From Hyphomicrobiales bacterium (GTDB lineage Bacteria > Pseudomonadota > Alphaproteobacteria > Rhizobiales > Rhizobiaceae), in assembly GCA_017305925.1 (NCBI GenBank), contig JAFKJW010000178.1:1-64000 (forward strand): a DNA stretch of 64,000 nucleotides, in the 5' to 3' direction. The translations under genes and the position numbers were made by a program. Positions 43,191 through 52,348 of this stretch are shown here, piece after piece. Position 1 is the first letter of the stretch; each line of letters starts with the position of its first letter. Below the pieces are notes generated by a model that saw only the letters and a program-made list of their open reading frames with translations, was not told the origin of the DNA and made no database searches.

Positions 43191-45344
43191 TCAGAACGTC
43201 GATGTCAGGCCGACCCAAAGCCTTCTGCCCTCGACCGCGGCGTTGTAGTCGTCCACGTCTATCCGCTTGTCGAACACATTGTAGACGGCCGCGTTCAGCG
43301 AGAAGTTCTCGTTGAATTTGTAGGAGGCGCCGAGGTCGACCGTGGCATAGGCGTCGTATTTGCGCGCCAGCACCGTCTTCCCGTCATCGGCGTAGATCGG
43401 CGTTCCCGCGCTGCCGAGGCGGATGCCGGCATTGACTTCCGAACCATGATAGGTGCCTGCCGTCCAGGCGCTCAGGCCCTCGATCGGCGTGGTCCAGTCG
43501 GCACGGATGCTGGCGAGGTGGCGCGGCGTGCGCGTCAGCGGAAAGCCGGCATAGTCACCGGTTTTCTGCTCGGAATCCGTATAGGTGTAGCTGGCGCGCA
43601 GGCTCAGGGCATCCGTGGCCTGCCAATCGGCCGTGAGTTCCACGCCCTGCAACACGGCGGCATCGATATTATAGCTGTAATAGAGCCGGTAGTTCGGATC
43701 CTCCGCCCAGCGCGCGATCGAGCCGTCCGGGTTGTAGACGAGCGCGTTCGAGATCTTGTCCTTGAAATCGGTATAGAAATAGGTCGCGCCCGCGCGGAAG
43801 TTCGACAGGTTGTCCCACAGCACGGACGCCTCGTAGCTCACGCTCTTCTCGGGCTTCAGGTTGGGATCGCCGATGATCACGCCGCAGGTGCCGTCCGGCC
43901 CGTAGGTGCAATTGGCGCCGCCGGTCGTATAGGCATAGCCGGGCGCGATCGTGCGGATCTCCGGTGCCTTGAAGCCCGTCGACACGCCGCCCTTGAGGGT
44001 GATCTGGTCGGTCGTATGCCACACGCCATAGATGCGCGGGCTGAGATGCGTCCCGTATATCTCGTGCTCGTCCATGCGCAGGCCGCCGGTGAGCGCGAAA
44101 TCGGGGGTGAGCCGCCATTCGTCTTCCGCGAACAGGGCCCATTGCTTGATGCCGAACTTCTCGTCCTGGCCGGTGCGCTTGCCGGGGTTCTGATCGGTCA
44201 GCGTGGCATCGAAGAATTGTCCGCCGGTCACCAGCGTATGCTCGCCCAGCAATTCGAACGGCGTCGTGAACTTGCCGTCGACGACGGAATTGCGGATTTC
44301 CGGCGAACGCGGGTTCTCGACATAGGTGGACGACGCACCGTTCCAGCTGTAGTTCGTCCGTTCCGCCCATTCCTGCGAGACCGAAAACTCCGACGTGGTC
44401 CAGCCCCAGCGGCCGGTATGGGTGAGCGACCAGTGGTCCCTGTCATTGTAGTTGTAGCTGTCGCTCGTCGCCGTGTTGCCGAGGGTCGCCTCGCGCCGCA
44501 GCCGGGTCCTGCCGGCCTCGAGGACGAAGTCGTGGTTTTCGTTCGGCGTGAATGTCAGGCGGCCCGTGAGGTCCAGATCCTCGCGCGCCGGATTGCCGCT
44601 GGCAAACGTGTCCTCCTCGCGCTTCAGGCCGCGGCCCCAGATCTGGCCGCCGAGAAGCTCCGGAATGATCGGTCCGGCCGTGTAGACGCTGACCTGCCCC
44701 GCATTGCCGTAGCGGGAATGCTCCTCCAGGGTTCCGTCGACGGTGACGGTGCCGGTCCAGCGCTCGGGCACCTTGCGGGTGATGACGTTGATCACGCCGC
44801 CCATCGCATCCGAGCCATAGAGCGACGACATCGGCCCGCGGACGACCTCGATGCGCTCGATGGCGCTGATCGGCGGAAGGAAGCTCTGCTCGAAGCCGGA
44901 ATTGCCGTTGGTGCGCGCGTCGCGTGTGTTCTGCCGCTTTCCGTCGACCAGGATCAGCGTGTAGGCGCCGGGCAGGCCGCGAATGAAGATGTCTTCCTGT
45001 CCCGCCGCGCCCGTGACGGCGACGCCCTGAACGTTGCGCAGCGCATCGGTCAGGTCGCGGTAGGCGCCTTTTTCGAGTTCCTCGCGCGGCACGACGGTGA
45101 TGCTGGCGGGCGCGTCCTTGACGTTCTGCTCGAAGCCGGTCGCCGTCACCACCAGCCGCTCCAGCAAGGTGGCCCCGTTGGCCTGCTGCGCGGCGGGAGC
45201 GCTCTGGGCCGCCGCCTGGAGGCAGGAAGCGGTCAGGAAGCCCAGGCAAGCGGTGCCCGAAAGCAGGCCCGGTTTGATACGGGACGATTGCAGGTTCACC
45301 TGCCCGAATATCCGCTCGCACCGCGGCAAAACCGGCTTCAGCAT
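43191..45344 (-). CDS. TonB-dependent outer-membrane siderophore receptor (FepA/CirA-like)
   Basis: A 717-residue receptor. After the signal region (GLLSGTACLGFLTASCLQAA) comes a probable TonB box (LERLVVTATGFEQ) and a plug domain with DALRNVQGVAVTG, IFIRGLPGAYTLILVDGKRQ and IERIEVVRGPMSSLYGSDAM. A 22-strand barrel with NLKPEKSVSYEASVLW follows, ending in the outer-membrane signature Phe (VGLTSTF). The ATG at 45344 is preferred to 45419 because GGGGAACG precedes it and the signal peptide is closer. It is the first gene of the uptake operon. A catecholate ligand is inferred from the esterase and FatB-type importer. Confidence 0.94.
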   Translation of the reverse strand: MLKPVLPRCERIFGQVNLQSSRIKPGLLSGTACLGFLTASCLQAAAQSAPAAQQANGATLLERLVVTATGFEQNVKDAPASITVVPREELEKGAYRDLTDALRNVQGVAVTGAAGQEDIFIRGLPGAYTLILVDGKRQNTRDARTNGNSGFEQSFLPPISAIERIEVVRGPMSSLYGSDAMGGVINVITRKVPERWTGTVTVDGTLEEHSRYGNAGQVSVYTAGPIIPELLGGQIWGRGLKREEDTFASGNPAREDLDLTGRLTFTPNENHDFVLEAGRTRLRREATLGNTATSDSYNYNDRDHWSLTHTGRWGWTTSEFSVSQEWAERTNYSWNGASSTYVENPRSPEIRNSVVDGKFTTPFELLGEHTLVTGGQFFDATLTDQNPGKRTGQDEKFGIKQWALFAEDEWRLTPDFALTGGLRMDEHEIYGTHLSPRIYGVWHTTDQITLKGGVSTGFKAPEIRTIAPGYAYTTGGANCTYGPDGTCGVIIGDPNLKPEKSVSYEASVLWDNLSNFRAGATYFYTDFKDKISNALVYNPDGSIARWAEDPNYRLYYSYNIDAAVLQGVELTADWQATDALSLRASYTYTDSEQKTGDYAGFPLTRTPRHLASIRADWTTPIEGLSAWTAGTYHGSEVNAGIRLGSAGTPIYADDGKTVLARKYDAYATVDLGASYKFNENFSLNAAVYNVFDKRIDVDDYNAAVEGRRLWVGLTSTF

Positions 45345-45489
45345 TGTCAGGCGTTCCCCGTCCGAAAAAACTTGAGTAATATAGTCGCCTTTATTGGCCG
45401 CTATGCTGAAAGGCAACACTCATGTTTCGGAACGATTCCAAATTCAGGAAAACGCAAACCGCGGCGACCCGCCCGGTCGAGCGGCCGAC
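45345..45489. promoter_or_regulatory. Divergent promoter region, siderophore receptor / LysR-TrpD2 fusion
   Basis: An AT-richer gap with TATATT (minus strand, about 45383-45378) as a possible -10 box of the receptor operon. No convincing Fur, RirA or Irr box was recognised by eye. Confidence 0.35.
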
Positions 45490-46998
45490 ATGATGGACAC
45501 GGTCGGCGACGCTTCGCAGGCGCCAGCGCGGGCCGATGACGGCGAAGGACATCGGCAATCCGGAACGACGCAGCCGCCTTCTTCATATCTCGGCAGGCTG
45601 CGCCTGCTGGTGGCCTTGGACTGTCTGCTCGTGGAGGGCAGCGTCACGCGTGCGGCCAGGTGCCTGGAGCTCAGCCCTGCCGCGGTGAGCAGGATGCTCG
45701 GCCAGGCCCGGGATCTCTACGGAGACGCCCTTCTCGTCCGTTCCGGCCGTCGCCTCGTCCCGACGCCGCTGGCGGAGGCCCTGCGCGGCAGACTGCGTGC
45801 CCTGGCCGTGGAAGCCGAGCGCATTCTGGAGGGGGACATGCCCGCGCCGGACCGGATCGGGCTGGACGATGCGGCGGTCAGGAGCTGGAGACGCGATCCG
45901 ATCGTGGAGGCTCCGCCCCTCGCCATGCGGCCTGCGCTGCTTCTCGACGACCAGCCCTCGCCGGACATGCTGGCGCGGCGTCTGGCCGATGTGAGGGATG
46001 AGCGCGACCCGCGACGCCGGCTGGCGAAGTATCTCGCGATCGTCGGCATGAAATCCGGCAACTCGCGGCCGCTCACCCAATCCGAGTCGCAGGACGCATT
46101 CGCCACGATCCTGCGCGGCGAAGCCGATCCGGCGCAGGTCGGCGCCCTGCTTCGGCTCATCAGCTACCGCGGCGAGACCGCGGCGGAGCTTGCCGGAATC
46201 GTCGCGGCGGCAAGGGATGCCTTCCGGCCCACGGGCGTGGATGGCGGCGGCGCCGATCTCGACTGGCCGGCCTATCTGTCGCCGAGATCGCTGCGGACGC
46301 CCTGGTTCGTCCAGTCCGCCATGCTCGTCGCGCATGCGGGCTACAGGGTGGCCATGCACGGCGCCCATGCCGGCGGAAAGCTCGAGCAGGCCGCGGAGGC
46401 CATGGGCATCCCCGTCGCGTTGTCGGCTCCGCAGGCCGCAGCGATGCTGTCCGCGAAAGGCATCGTCTACATGCCGCTGGCCGGGTTCGCTCCGGGCGTC
46501 CAGGCGCTGCTGTCGCTCTATTCCCTGTTCGAGGCGCGGTCCTCGATCAATTCAGCGGTCCATCTTCTCGATCCGCTTTCCGCGCGGGCGCTGTTCCTGG
46601 GCGTCACGCAGCCGGCTTATCGGGAGCTGCACAGAGACGCGGCCGCGCTGCTGGGCCACACCGACCTCTCGATCATCGCCAGCAGCCGCGACGTCGCTGA
46701 ATGGATTCCCTTTCGGGCGATGACCATGCACCGGCTGGTGGAGGGACAGCCGAGCGATCTGCTCTCGAGGGCACGGCCGGAACCCCGGGCGGGCGGCGTG
46801 AACGGTTTGACCAGCCTCGAATACTGGATGGCGGTGTGGTCGGGAGCCGCGCGTGATGCCAGGGCCGTGGAGATCATAGTGTCGACGGCGGCACTCGCCT
46901 TGATGACGTTGGAGAAGGCTCCGAATGAACGGCTTCCGGCCTATCGCCGCCGGGTCAAGGCATTGTGGGACAACAGGCGCATGGCAACGGGCAGGTGA
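45490..46998 (+). CDS. Fusion protein: LysR-type winged HTH plus TrpD2/YbiB-like domain
   Basis: A 502-residue protein with an unusual architecture. Residues about 35-95 form a LysR-type wHTH (VEGSVTRAARCLELSPAAVS, RMLGQARDLYGDALLVRSGR, LVPTPLAEAL). From about residue 175 it matches glycosyltransferase family 3 (TrpD-like) proteins: LAKYLAIVGMKSGNSRPLTQ, DAFATILRGEADPAQVGALL, RLISYRGETAAELAGIV. The GTGGD phosphoribosyl-diphosphate motif of true TrpD is missing, as in YbiB/TrpD2, a nucleic-acid-binding relative. The start is uncertain: 45403 (ATG) and 45490 are candidates, and 45490 leaves room for the divergent promoter. It may regulate the siderophore operon. Confidence 0.82.
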   Translation: MMDTVGDASQAPARADDGEGHRQSGTTQPPSSYLGRLRLLVALDCLLVEGSVTRAARCLELSPAAVSRMLGQARDLYGDALLVRSGRRLVPTPLAEALRGRLRALAVEAERILEGDMPAPDRIGLDDAAVRSWRRDPIVEAPPLAMRPALLLDDQPSPDMLARRLADVRDERDPRRRLAKYLAIVGMKSGNSRPLTQSESQDAFATILRGEADPAQVGALLRLISYRGETAAELAGIVAAARDAFRPTGVDGGGADLDWPAYLSPRSLRTPWFVQSAMLVAHAGYRVAMHGAHAGGKLEQAAEAMGIPVALSAPQAAAMLSAKGIVYMPLAGFAPGVQALLSLYSLFEARSSINSAVHLLDPLSARALFLGVTQPAYRELHRDAAALLGHTDLSIIASSRDVAEWIPFRAMTMHRLVEGQPSDLLSRARPEPRAGGVNGLTSLEYWMAVWSGAARDARAVEIIVSTAALALMTLEKAPNERLPAYRRRVKALWDNRRMATGR

Positions 46999-47056
46999 TT
47001 TCGCCCGTCTCGCACGGGGCCGGCGCGGAAATGGCCGGGCTCGGGAACGAAAAGTC

Positions 47057-48712
47057 TCAGCCTGGCCTGGACGTCTTTTTCTCTCTGTCGAGCAGCCGGG
47101 TAAGCCAGTCCGGATCCATCTCGGGGACCGACGAAAGCAGCAGCTCCGTATAAGCCGGATGGGGAGGCGACAGCACTTCCGATTTCAGCCCCTGCTGCAC
47201 GACCCTGCCCTGGCACATGACGACGACATGGTCGGAGATCGCCCTGACAGTGGCGATGTCGTGGGTAATGAACAGGTAGGACACCTCCGTCTCCCTCTGA
47301 AGACGCATCAGCAGGGTCAGGATTTCCTCCTGCACGATCTGGTCGAGGGCCGAAGTGACCTCGTCGCAGATGATGAGCGTCGGATCGGCGGCGAGCGCCC
47401 GGGCGATGGAAATGCGCTGCTTCTGTCCTCCCGACAGCTCGCCCGGCAGGCGGTCGACGTAACGTTCGTCCAGCTCGATCATTTCGAGCAGCTCGACCAC
47501 CCTTCGGTCGCGCGCCTTGCCGGTGATGCCGAGATAGAGTTCGAGCGGCCTGCCGATGATTTCGCCGATCCGCTGTCGCGGATTGAGAGCGGTGTCCGCC
47601 GACTGATAGATCATCTGGATCTTTCTCAGCGTCTCCCTGTCGCGTCCGGCGAGCGCCCTGGACAAGGGCTTGCCCTCGAAGAGGACCTCGCCCTTTGAGG
47701 GAGCCAGGAGCCCGGTAATGACGCGCGCCAGCGTCGACTTGCCGGAGCCGCTCTCCCCTACCACCGACAGGGTCCGTCCGCGTGGCAGATCGATGCTGAC
47801 GTCGTCCAGGACGGGAACCGTCCCGTAGGCGGCACTGACGCCCCGCATCCGAAGCAGGACGTCACCGCCGGGCTCCTCGGCCTTGCGGAGCTTGCGCACC
47901 GCCCAAAGGCTCCTCGTGTACGCCTGCTTCGGCGCGGTCAGGATTTCGCGGGTCGGCGCCTCCTCGACCACGAGGCCGTGGCGCAGCACCATGATGCGGT
48001 GCGCCATCTGCGCGACGACCGCGAGGTCGTGGGTGATGTAGATGGCGGCTGTGTTGAACCGCTCGACGATGTCACGCATGGCCGCCAGCACCTCCACCTG
48101 GGTGGTGACATCGAGCGCCGTCGTCGGCTCGTCGAAGACGATCAGCTCGGGGCGGCAGGACATGGCCATGGCCGTCATGGCGCGCTGCAACTGCCCGCCC
48201 GATACCTGATGCGGATAGCGTTCGCCGATGCTGTCCGGCTGGGGAAGGTGGAGCATGCGAAACAGATTGCGGGCATCGGCCTCCGCGTCGCTGCGGGACA
48301 TGATCCCGTGATCGACGGCCGTCTCGACGGTCTGGTCGATAATCTTTTGCGCCGGGTTGAAGGACGCGGCCGCGCTCTGCGCCACATAGGCGATGCGCGA
48401 GCCCATGATGGCGCGCCTCGCAGCTTCGCTCGTCTTGAGAAGGTCGAGGCCGTCGAAAGCGACGGAGCCGGACACGAACCGGCAGCCGGGGCGCACATAC
48501 CCCATCGCCGCCAGCCCCAGGGTCGACTTGCCTGCGCCGGATTCGCCGACGAGTCCCAGAACCTCTCCGGACCTCAAGGTCAGATCGATACCTTTGACGA
48601 TGGGATGCCAGACGTCGTTCGATTCTCCCTCTATCTTGAGATCGCGGATCTCCAGGAGGGTCCTGCCTTTTATGCGCGACCTTTCGGCGCCTTTCCGGGG
48701 GTTACTGCTCAT
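47057..48712 (-). CDS. Dipeptide/oligopeptide-type ABC ATPase, fused DppD-DppF
   Basis: A 551-residue tandem ATPase. The first half has Walker A GESGAGKST, signature VSGGQLQRAMTAMAM and Walker B LIVFDEPTTALD. The second has GESGSGKST, LSGGQKQRISIARAL and LIICDEVTSALD. YQSADTALNPRQRIGEIIGR is the family's Q-loop segment. The gene overlaps the DppC-type permease by 11 bp and ends the operon that starts at 54388. Fused Dpp ATPases (GsiA/YejF form) are common in Rhizobiales. Confidence 0.95.
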   Translation of the reverse strand: MSSNPRKGAERSRIKGRTLLEIRDLKIEGESNDVWHPIVKGIDLTLRSGEVLGLVGESGAGKSTLGLAAMGYVRPGCRFVSGSVAFDGLDLLKTSEAARRAIMGSRIAYVAQSAAASFNPAQKIIDQTVETAVDHGIMSRSDAEADARNLFRMLHLPQPDSIGERYPHQVSGGQLQRAMTAMAMSCRPELIVFDEPTTALDVTTQVEVLAAMRDIVERFNTAAIYITHDLAVVAQMAHRIMVLRHGLVVEEAPTREILTAPKQAYTRSLWAVRKLRKAEEPGGDVLLRMRGVSAAYGTVPVLDDVSIDLPRGRTLSVVGESGSGKSTLARVITGLLAPSKGEVLFEGKPLSRALAGRDRETLRKIQMIYQSADTALNPRQRIGEIIGRPLELYLGITGKARDRRVVELLEMIELDERYVDRLPGELSGGQKQRISIARALAADPTLIICDEVTSALDQIVQEEILTLLMRLQRETEVSYLFITHDIATVRAISDHVVVMCQGRVVQQGLKSEVLSPPHPAYTELLLSSVPEMDPDWLTRLLDREKKTSRPG

Positions 48713-49586
48713 CGCGAAGCCCGCTCGTTCGGTAGAGGAGCCAGTCGACGAGGAAATTGACGGCCACGGTCAGGAGAACGATGGCGCCGGCGGCATAGAG
48801 CGGCGTCAGGTTGCCGTAGGTTATGAGCGACTTGTTCTCCGCCACCATGGAGCCCCAGTCGGCCGTGGGCGGCTGGATGCCGACGCCGAGGAACGACAGG
48901 GCCGAGATCGTCAGGAACACAAAGCAGAACCGCAGGCCGAACTCGGTGACGAGCGGCGCAAGGATGTTGGGGATGATCTCCTTGAAGACGATCCAGCCGG
49001 TGCCTTCACCGCGCAGCCTGGCCGCTTCCACGAAATCCATGACCACGACGTTCATGGCGGCCGCGCGGCTCAGCCTGAACACGCGGGTCGCATCGAGCAG
49101 CGCCAGAATGACGATGAGATTGAGCATACCCTTGCCGAAGATAGCCAGGAGCATAAGGGCAAAGATGAGGGCCGGCATCGCCAGAAGCGCGTCGGCTATG
49201 CGCGACATGACCTGATCGAACCAGCCACGGTTCAGCGCGGCGAGCACGCCGACGGCAATGCCGATGAAGAAGGAAATGATCGTCGCCACGAGAGCCACAC
49301 CGATCGTGTTGCGGGCGCCGTAGATCAGCCGCGAGAAGATGTCCCGGCCGATCTGATCGGTGCCGAGCAGGAAGTCGGCATGCCAGCCGCCCGGCATGTA
49401 TCCCTTGCCGACGATTTCCGCCTCGCCATGCGGAGCGATCAAAGGCGCGAAGATCGCGCAGAAGGCATAGATCGCGATCACGATCATGGCGAACCAGGCG
49501 CTCAAAGGCGCCTTGGAAAGTTCGCGCCGCACCGCGGCGAAGCGACCGCGGCGTGCCCTGGGCGATTTGGGATGGCCGGCGGTCAT
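48702..49586 (-). CDS. ABC transporter permease, DppC family
   Basis: A 294-residue membrane protein. GTDQIGRDIFSRLIYGARNT is the DppC hallmark and FVEAARLRGEGTGWIVFKEI is the EAA loop, followed by IIPNILAPLVTEF. It is coupled to DppB by a 4-bp overlap and forms the channel with it. Confidence 0.95.
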   Translation of the reverse strand: MTAGHPKSPRARRGRFAAVRRELSKAPLSAWFAMIVIAIYAFCAIFAPLIAPHGEAEIVGKGYMPGGWHADFLLGTDQIGRDIFSRLIYGARNTIGVALVATIISFFIGIAVGVLAALNRGWFDQVMSRIADALLAMPALIFALMLLAIFGKGMLNLIVILALLDATRVFRLSRAAAMNVVVMDFVEAARLRGEGTGWIVFKEIIPNILAPLVTEFGLRFCFVFLTISALSFLGVGIQPPTADWGSMVAENKSLITYGNLTPLYAAGAIVLLTVAVNFLVDWLLYRTSGLRDEQ

Positions 49587-50554
49587 TTCGGATGCAGCAG
49601 CCGGGGGTTGGTGACGACGCCGATCACGTCGGCGATGAGGTTGAGCACTATATAGGTGACCGCGAAGATGAGCGTGCAGCCCTGAACCACCGGCACGTCC
49701 CGGCTCGAAACCGCGTCGACCATCAGCTGGCCGATGCCGGGATAGACGAAGACGACCTCGACCACCACCACGCCCACCACCAGATAGGCGAGGCTGAAGG
49801 CAATGACCGTGACGATCGGTCCCCAGGCGTTCGGCAGGGCATGGCGCAGGATGATCATGGCGGGCGAAATGCCCTTGAGACGCGCCATCTCTATATGCGG
49901 GCTGGCGAGCAGATTGATGATCGCGGCGCGCGTCATGCGCATCATGTAGGCTACCGTCACCAGCATCAGCGTAACCGCCGGCAGGACGGCCCGGTATACA
50001 TGCTCCCAGAACGGCGTGGACGGGTCGATCGTGGAGAGCGAGTAGAACCAGCGGTACTTGATGGCGAACAACACCATCAGCACATATGCGACAAAGAACT
50101 CCGGCATCGCGATGGTGGTCAGCGTCGTGGCATTGACGATGCGATCGAACCAGCCGTTGCGGTAGAGCGCGGTCAGGACGCCGAGAAAGAGCGCCAGCGG
50201 CACGGCCACGATCGCCGTCATGATCGCCAGGAAGAACGTGTTGTAGAGGCGCGGCGCGATCACGTCGGCCACGCTGCGCTTAACGCTGCCGCCGACCCCG
50301 GCATAGGAATAGCCGAAATCGCCCTGCAGGGCATGGGCGACCCATTCGAAGTAGCGGATATAGGCCGGCCGATCGAGACCGAGCGCGTGATTGAATGCGG
50401 CGATCGTTTCGGGCGTCGCACTCTGTCCGAGGACGGTCTCGGCAAATCCGCCGGGCAGCATGGCCAGGGACGAAAAGATGATGACCGATACCAGGAACAG
50501 GGTCAGCAGACTCAGCCCCATGCGCTGCAGGGCCGTGCGGAGGACAGGGTGCAT
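49583..50554 (-). CDS. ABC transporter permease, DppB family
   Basis: A 323-residue membrane protein with the DppB N-terminal helix (LSLLTLFLVSVIIFSSLAML), the motif HALGLDRPAYIRYFEWVAHA followed by LQGDFGYS, and the EAA loop HIEMARLKGISPAMIILRHA with LPNAWGPIVTVI. It starts 125 bp after the binding-protein gene, with a perfect hairpin between them. Confidence 0.95.
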   Translation of the reverse strand: MHPVLRTALQRMGLSLLTLFLVSVIIFSSLAMLPGGFAETVLGQSATPETIAAFNHALGLDRPAYIRYFEWVAHALQGDFGYSYAGVGGSVKRSVADVIAPRLYNTFFLAIMTAIVAVPLALFLGVLTALYRNGWFDRIVNATTLTTIAMPEFFVAYVLMVLFAIKYRWFYSLSTIDPSTPFWEHVYRAVLPAVTLMLVTVAYMMRMTRAAIINLLASPHIEMARLKGISPAMIILRHALPNAWGPIVTVIAFSLAYLVVGVVVVEVVFVYPGIGQLMVDAVSSRDVPVVQGCTLIFAVTYIVLNLIADVIGVVTNPRLLHPK

Positions 50555-50637
50555 CAGCCTCTACTCGCCCGATGCCTGAAGCAATCTGCGGCCATCCGCT
50601 TTTCCACCATGTCCGACCTCGATTACACCGTCGTGAA

Positions 50638-50672
50638 GGGCCGCACGCCGGCGATGAACCACCGTGCGGCCC
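50638..50672 (-). other. Intercistronic stem-loop after the Dpp-type binding-protein gene
   Basis: GGGCCGCAC (50638-50646) pairs perfectly with GTGCGGCCC (50664-50672) around a 17-nt loop, 7 bp after the stop codon. There is no T-tract, so mRNA protection or partial attenuation is more likely than full termination. Confidence 0.55.
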
Positions 50673-50679
50673 GCGTGGC

Positions 50680-52275
50680 TCAATCGGCGAACCACCAGCG
50701 ATGATAGGCCCGTCCGCCGTCGAGCTGCCATTCCGAAGACATGTTCGCCTGATGCTGCACCCGATCGCTGCGCGCGGTGAGGAAGCTCTGGAAGAACGCG
50801 ACGATCGTCCCGCCGTCGTCCCTGCAAAGCTGCTGCATCTCCTTGTACATGGCGGCACGCTTCTGTTCGTCCAGTTCGCCTTTCGCCTCCAGGAGGAGCT
50901 TCTGGAAGCGGTCGTTGTCCCATCTCGTGACGTTCCAGTCCGCGCCTTTCCGGAAGAAGGTCGAGAACACCATGTCGGGGGTCATGCGCTGCCCGTAATT
51001 GCCGCCGGCGAACGGCTTCTTGCCCCACACGTTCGACCAGTAGGAATCGGTCGGCTCGTTGACGACGTCGATCTTGATACCCGCCTTCTGCGCGCTCTGC
51101 TGGTAGATGTTGCCGATATCCACACCGCTCTCATAGACGGCATCGCTCAGGGACAGGCTGACGGCGAGGTTCTCCGCGCCGGCCTTCTTGAGGTGGAACC
51201 TGGCCTTGTCCGGATCGTATTCCCGCTGCTCCAGCTGGGCGTAGTAGAGGATGTTGGACGCGATGGGATGATCGTTGCCGAGCGTGCCATATCCCAACGC
51301 GATCTTTTCCAGGACCGCCCGCCTGTCCAGGGCGTATTTCAGCGCCAGCCTTACGTCGAGATCGTTGAAGGGTGCCGCGGAGCAGTCCATGTCGAGGGTG
51401 ACCTGCGTGCCGCTCGGCACCTCGTCTATGACGATGTTGGGCGCGCTCTTGAGCATGTCGAGGACCTTCGGATCCGGACGGTCGATGGCGTCGACGAGGC
51501 CGCTCACCAGGCTGTTCATGCGCGCGGTGACGTCGTTGATGCCGAGAAGCTGTATCTCGTCGAAATAGGTCTCGCGGTGATACTTGTCGTTGCGGGTGAA
51601 GCTCGCCTGGACGCCGGGCTGAAACGAAACGAGCTTGTACGGCCCGGCACCAATTCCCGACGTCGCGTCCACCTTGCCGGAACCGTCGCTCGGCATGATC
51701 GGGAGGTGATAGTCCGCGACGATGGCGGGCAGGTCGGCTGTGCCCACCTTCATCGTGATGACGACGACGTCGCTTCCGTCCGTCTTCACGGCCTCCACGT
51801 CGGCGAGCAGTCCCTTCGCGCCCGACTTCGAATCGGCGCTGAGATGGTGGTTGATGGAGGCCACGACGTCGTCGGACGTGAGCGATTTGCCGTTGTGGAA
51901 TTCCTGCCCCTTCTGCAGCTTGAAGCGCCAGGTCTTCGCATCCGGGGTCGCCTCCCAGGATTCCGCGGAGTCGGGTCCGATCTTGTTGTCCGGCGTCACT
52001 TCGGTGAGATACGTGCCCCATATATGCGGGGCCTGGATGGCGAAGAGGCCGAGCGCCTGGCCGGGATCGAGCGTATCCGTCGTGTTGGCGTCGCCGACCC
52101 CGGCGCGGAATGTCCCGCCCTTCTTGGGTGTCGCGGCCTTCACCTGCGTGGTCCACAGGGCGATCGCCGAGGGCACGGTGAGCCCCAGTGCGAGCGCGCC
52201 CTGCATGAACTGGCGCCGCGACAGGGAGCCTTTCTTGCCCTGGGAGACGAGAGTGGAGAGGTGCTTGTCTTTCAT
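50680..52275 (-). CDS. ABC substrate-binding protein, DppA/OppA family 5, Tat-type signal
   Basis: A 531-residue extracellular receptor. The N-terminal SLSRRQFMQGALALGLTVPS is a twin-arginine signal (SRRQFMQ). Mature motifs include ESWEATPDAKTWRFKLQKGQ, EFHNGKSLTSDDVVASINHH and GAGPYKLVSFQPG, the SBP_bac_5 core. AAGGGGAA precedes the ATG at 52275; the longer frame to 52422 is rejected. The adjacent flavoenzyme suggests a ligand other than peptides, such as an N-methylated amino compound. Confidence 0.94.
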   Translation of the reverse strand: MKDKHLSTLVSQGKKGSLSRRQFMQGALALGLTVPSAIALWTTQVKAATPKKGGTFRAGVGDANTTDTLDPGQALGLFAIQAPHIWGTYLTEVTPDNKIGPDSAESWEATPDAKTWRFKLQKGQEFHNGKSLTSDDVVASINHHLSADSKSGAKGLLADVEAVKTDGSDVVVITMKVGTADLPAIVADYHLPIMPSDGSGKVDATSGIGAGPYKLVSFQPGVQASFTRNDKYHRETYFDEIQLLGINDVTARMNSLVSGLVDAIDRPDPKVLDMLKSAPNIVIDEVPSGTQVTLDMDCSAAPFNDLDVRLALKYALDRRAVLEKIALGYGTLGNDHPIASNILYYAQLEQREYDPDKARFHLKKAGAENLAVSLSLSDAVYESGVDIGNIYQQSAQKAGIKIDVVNEPTDSYWSNVWGKKPFAGGNYGQRMTPDMVFSTFFRKGADWNVTRWDNDRFQKLLLEAKGELDEQKRAAMYKEMQQLCRDDGGTIVAFFQSFLTARSDRVQHQANMSSEWQLDGGRAYHRWWFAD

Positions 52276-52304
52276 CTGTTCATTCCCCTTTTGATGTTCC
52301 GTTT

Positions 52305-52324
52305 CGGTTCGCACTGCCGAACCG
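52305..52324 (-). other. Stem-loop between flavoenzyme and binding-protein genes
   Basis: CGGTTCG and CGAACCG (7 bp, 6-nt loop) precede the binding-protein ribosome site. The arms match those of the hairpin at 10925-10947, which also precedes a binding-protein gene. It may be an mRNA processing signal. Confidence 0.4.
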
Positions 52325-52348
52325 TTCCGTTGCTGCGTGGGCCCGGCC

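Noticed and set aside
45345..45489. Fur, RirA or Irr box upstream of the siderophore receptor
   Set aside because: An iron box was expected from context, but no sequence matched a known consensus well enough by eye.
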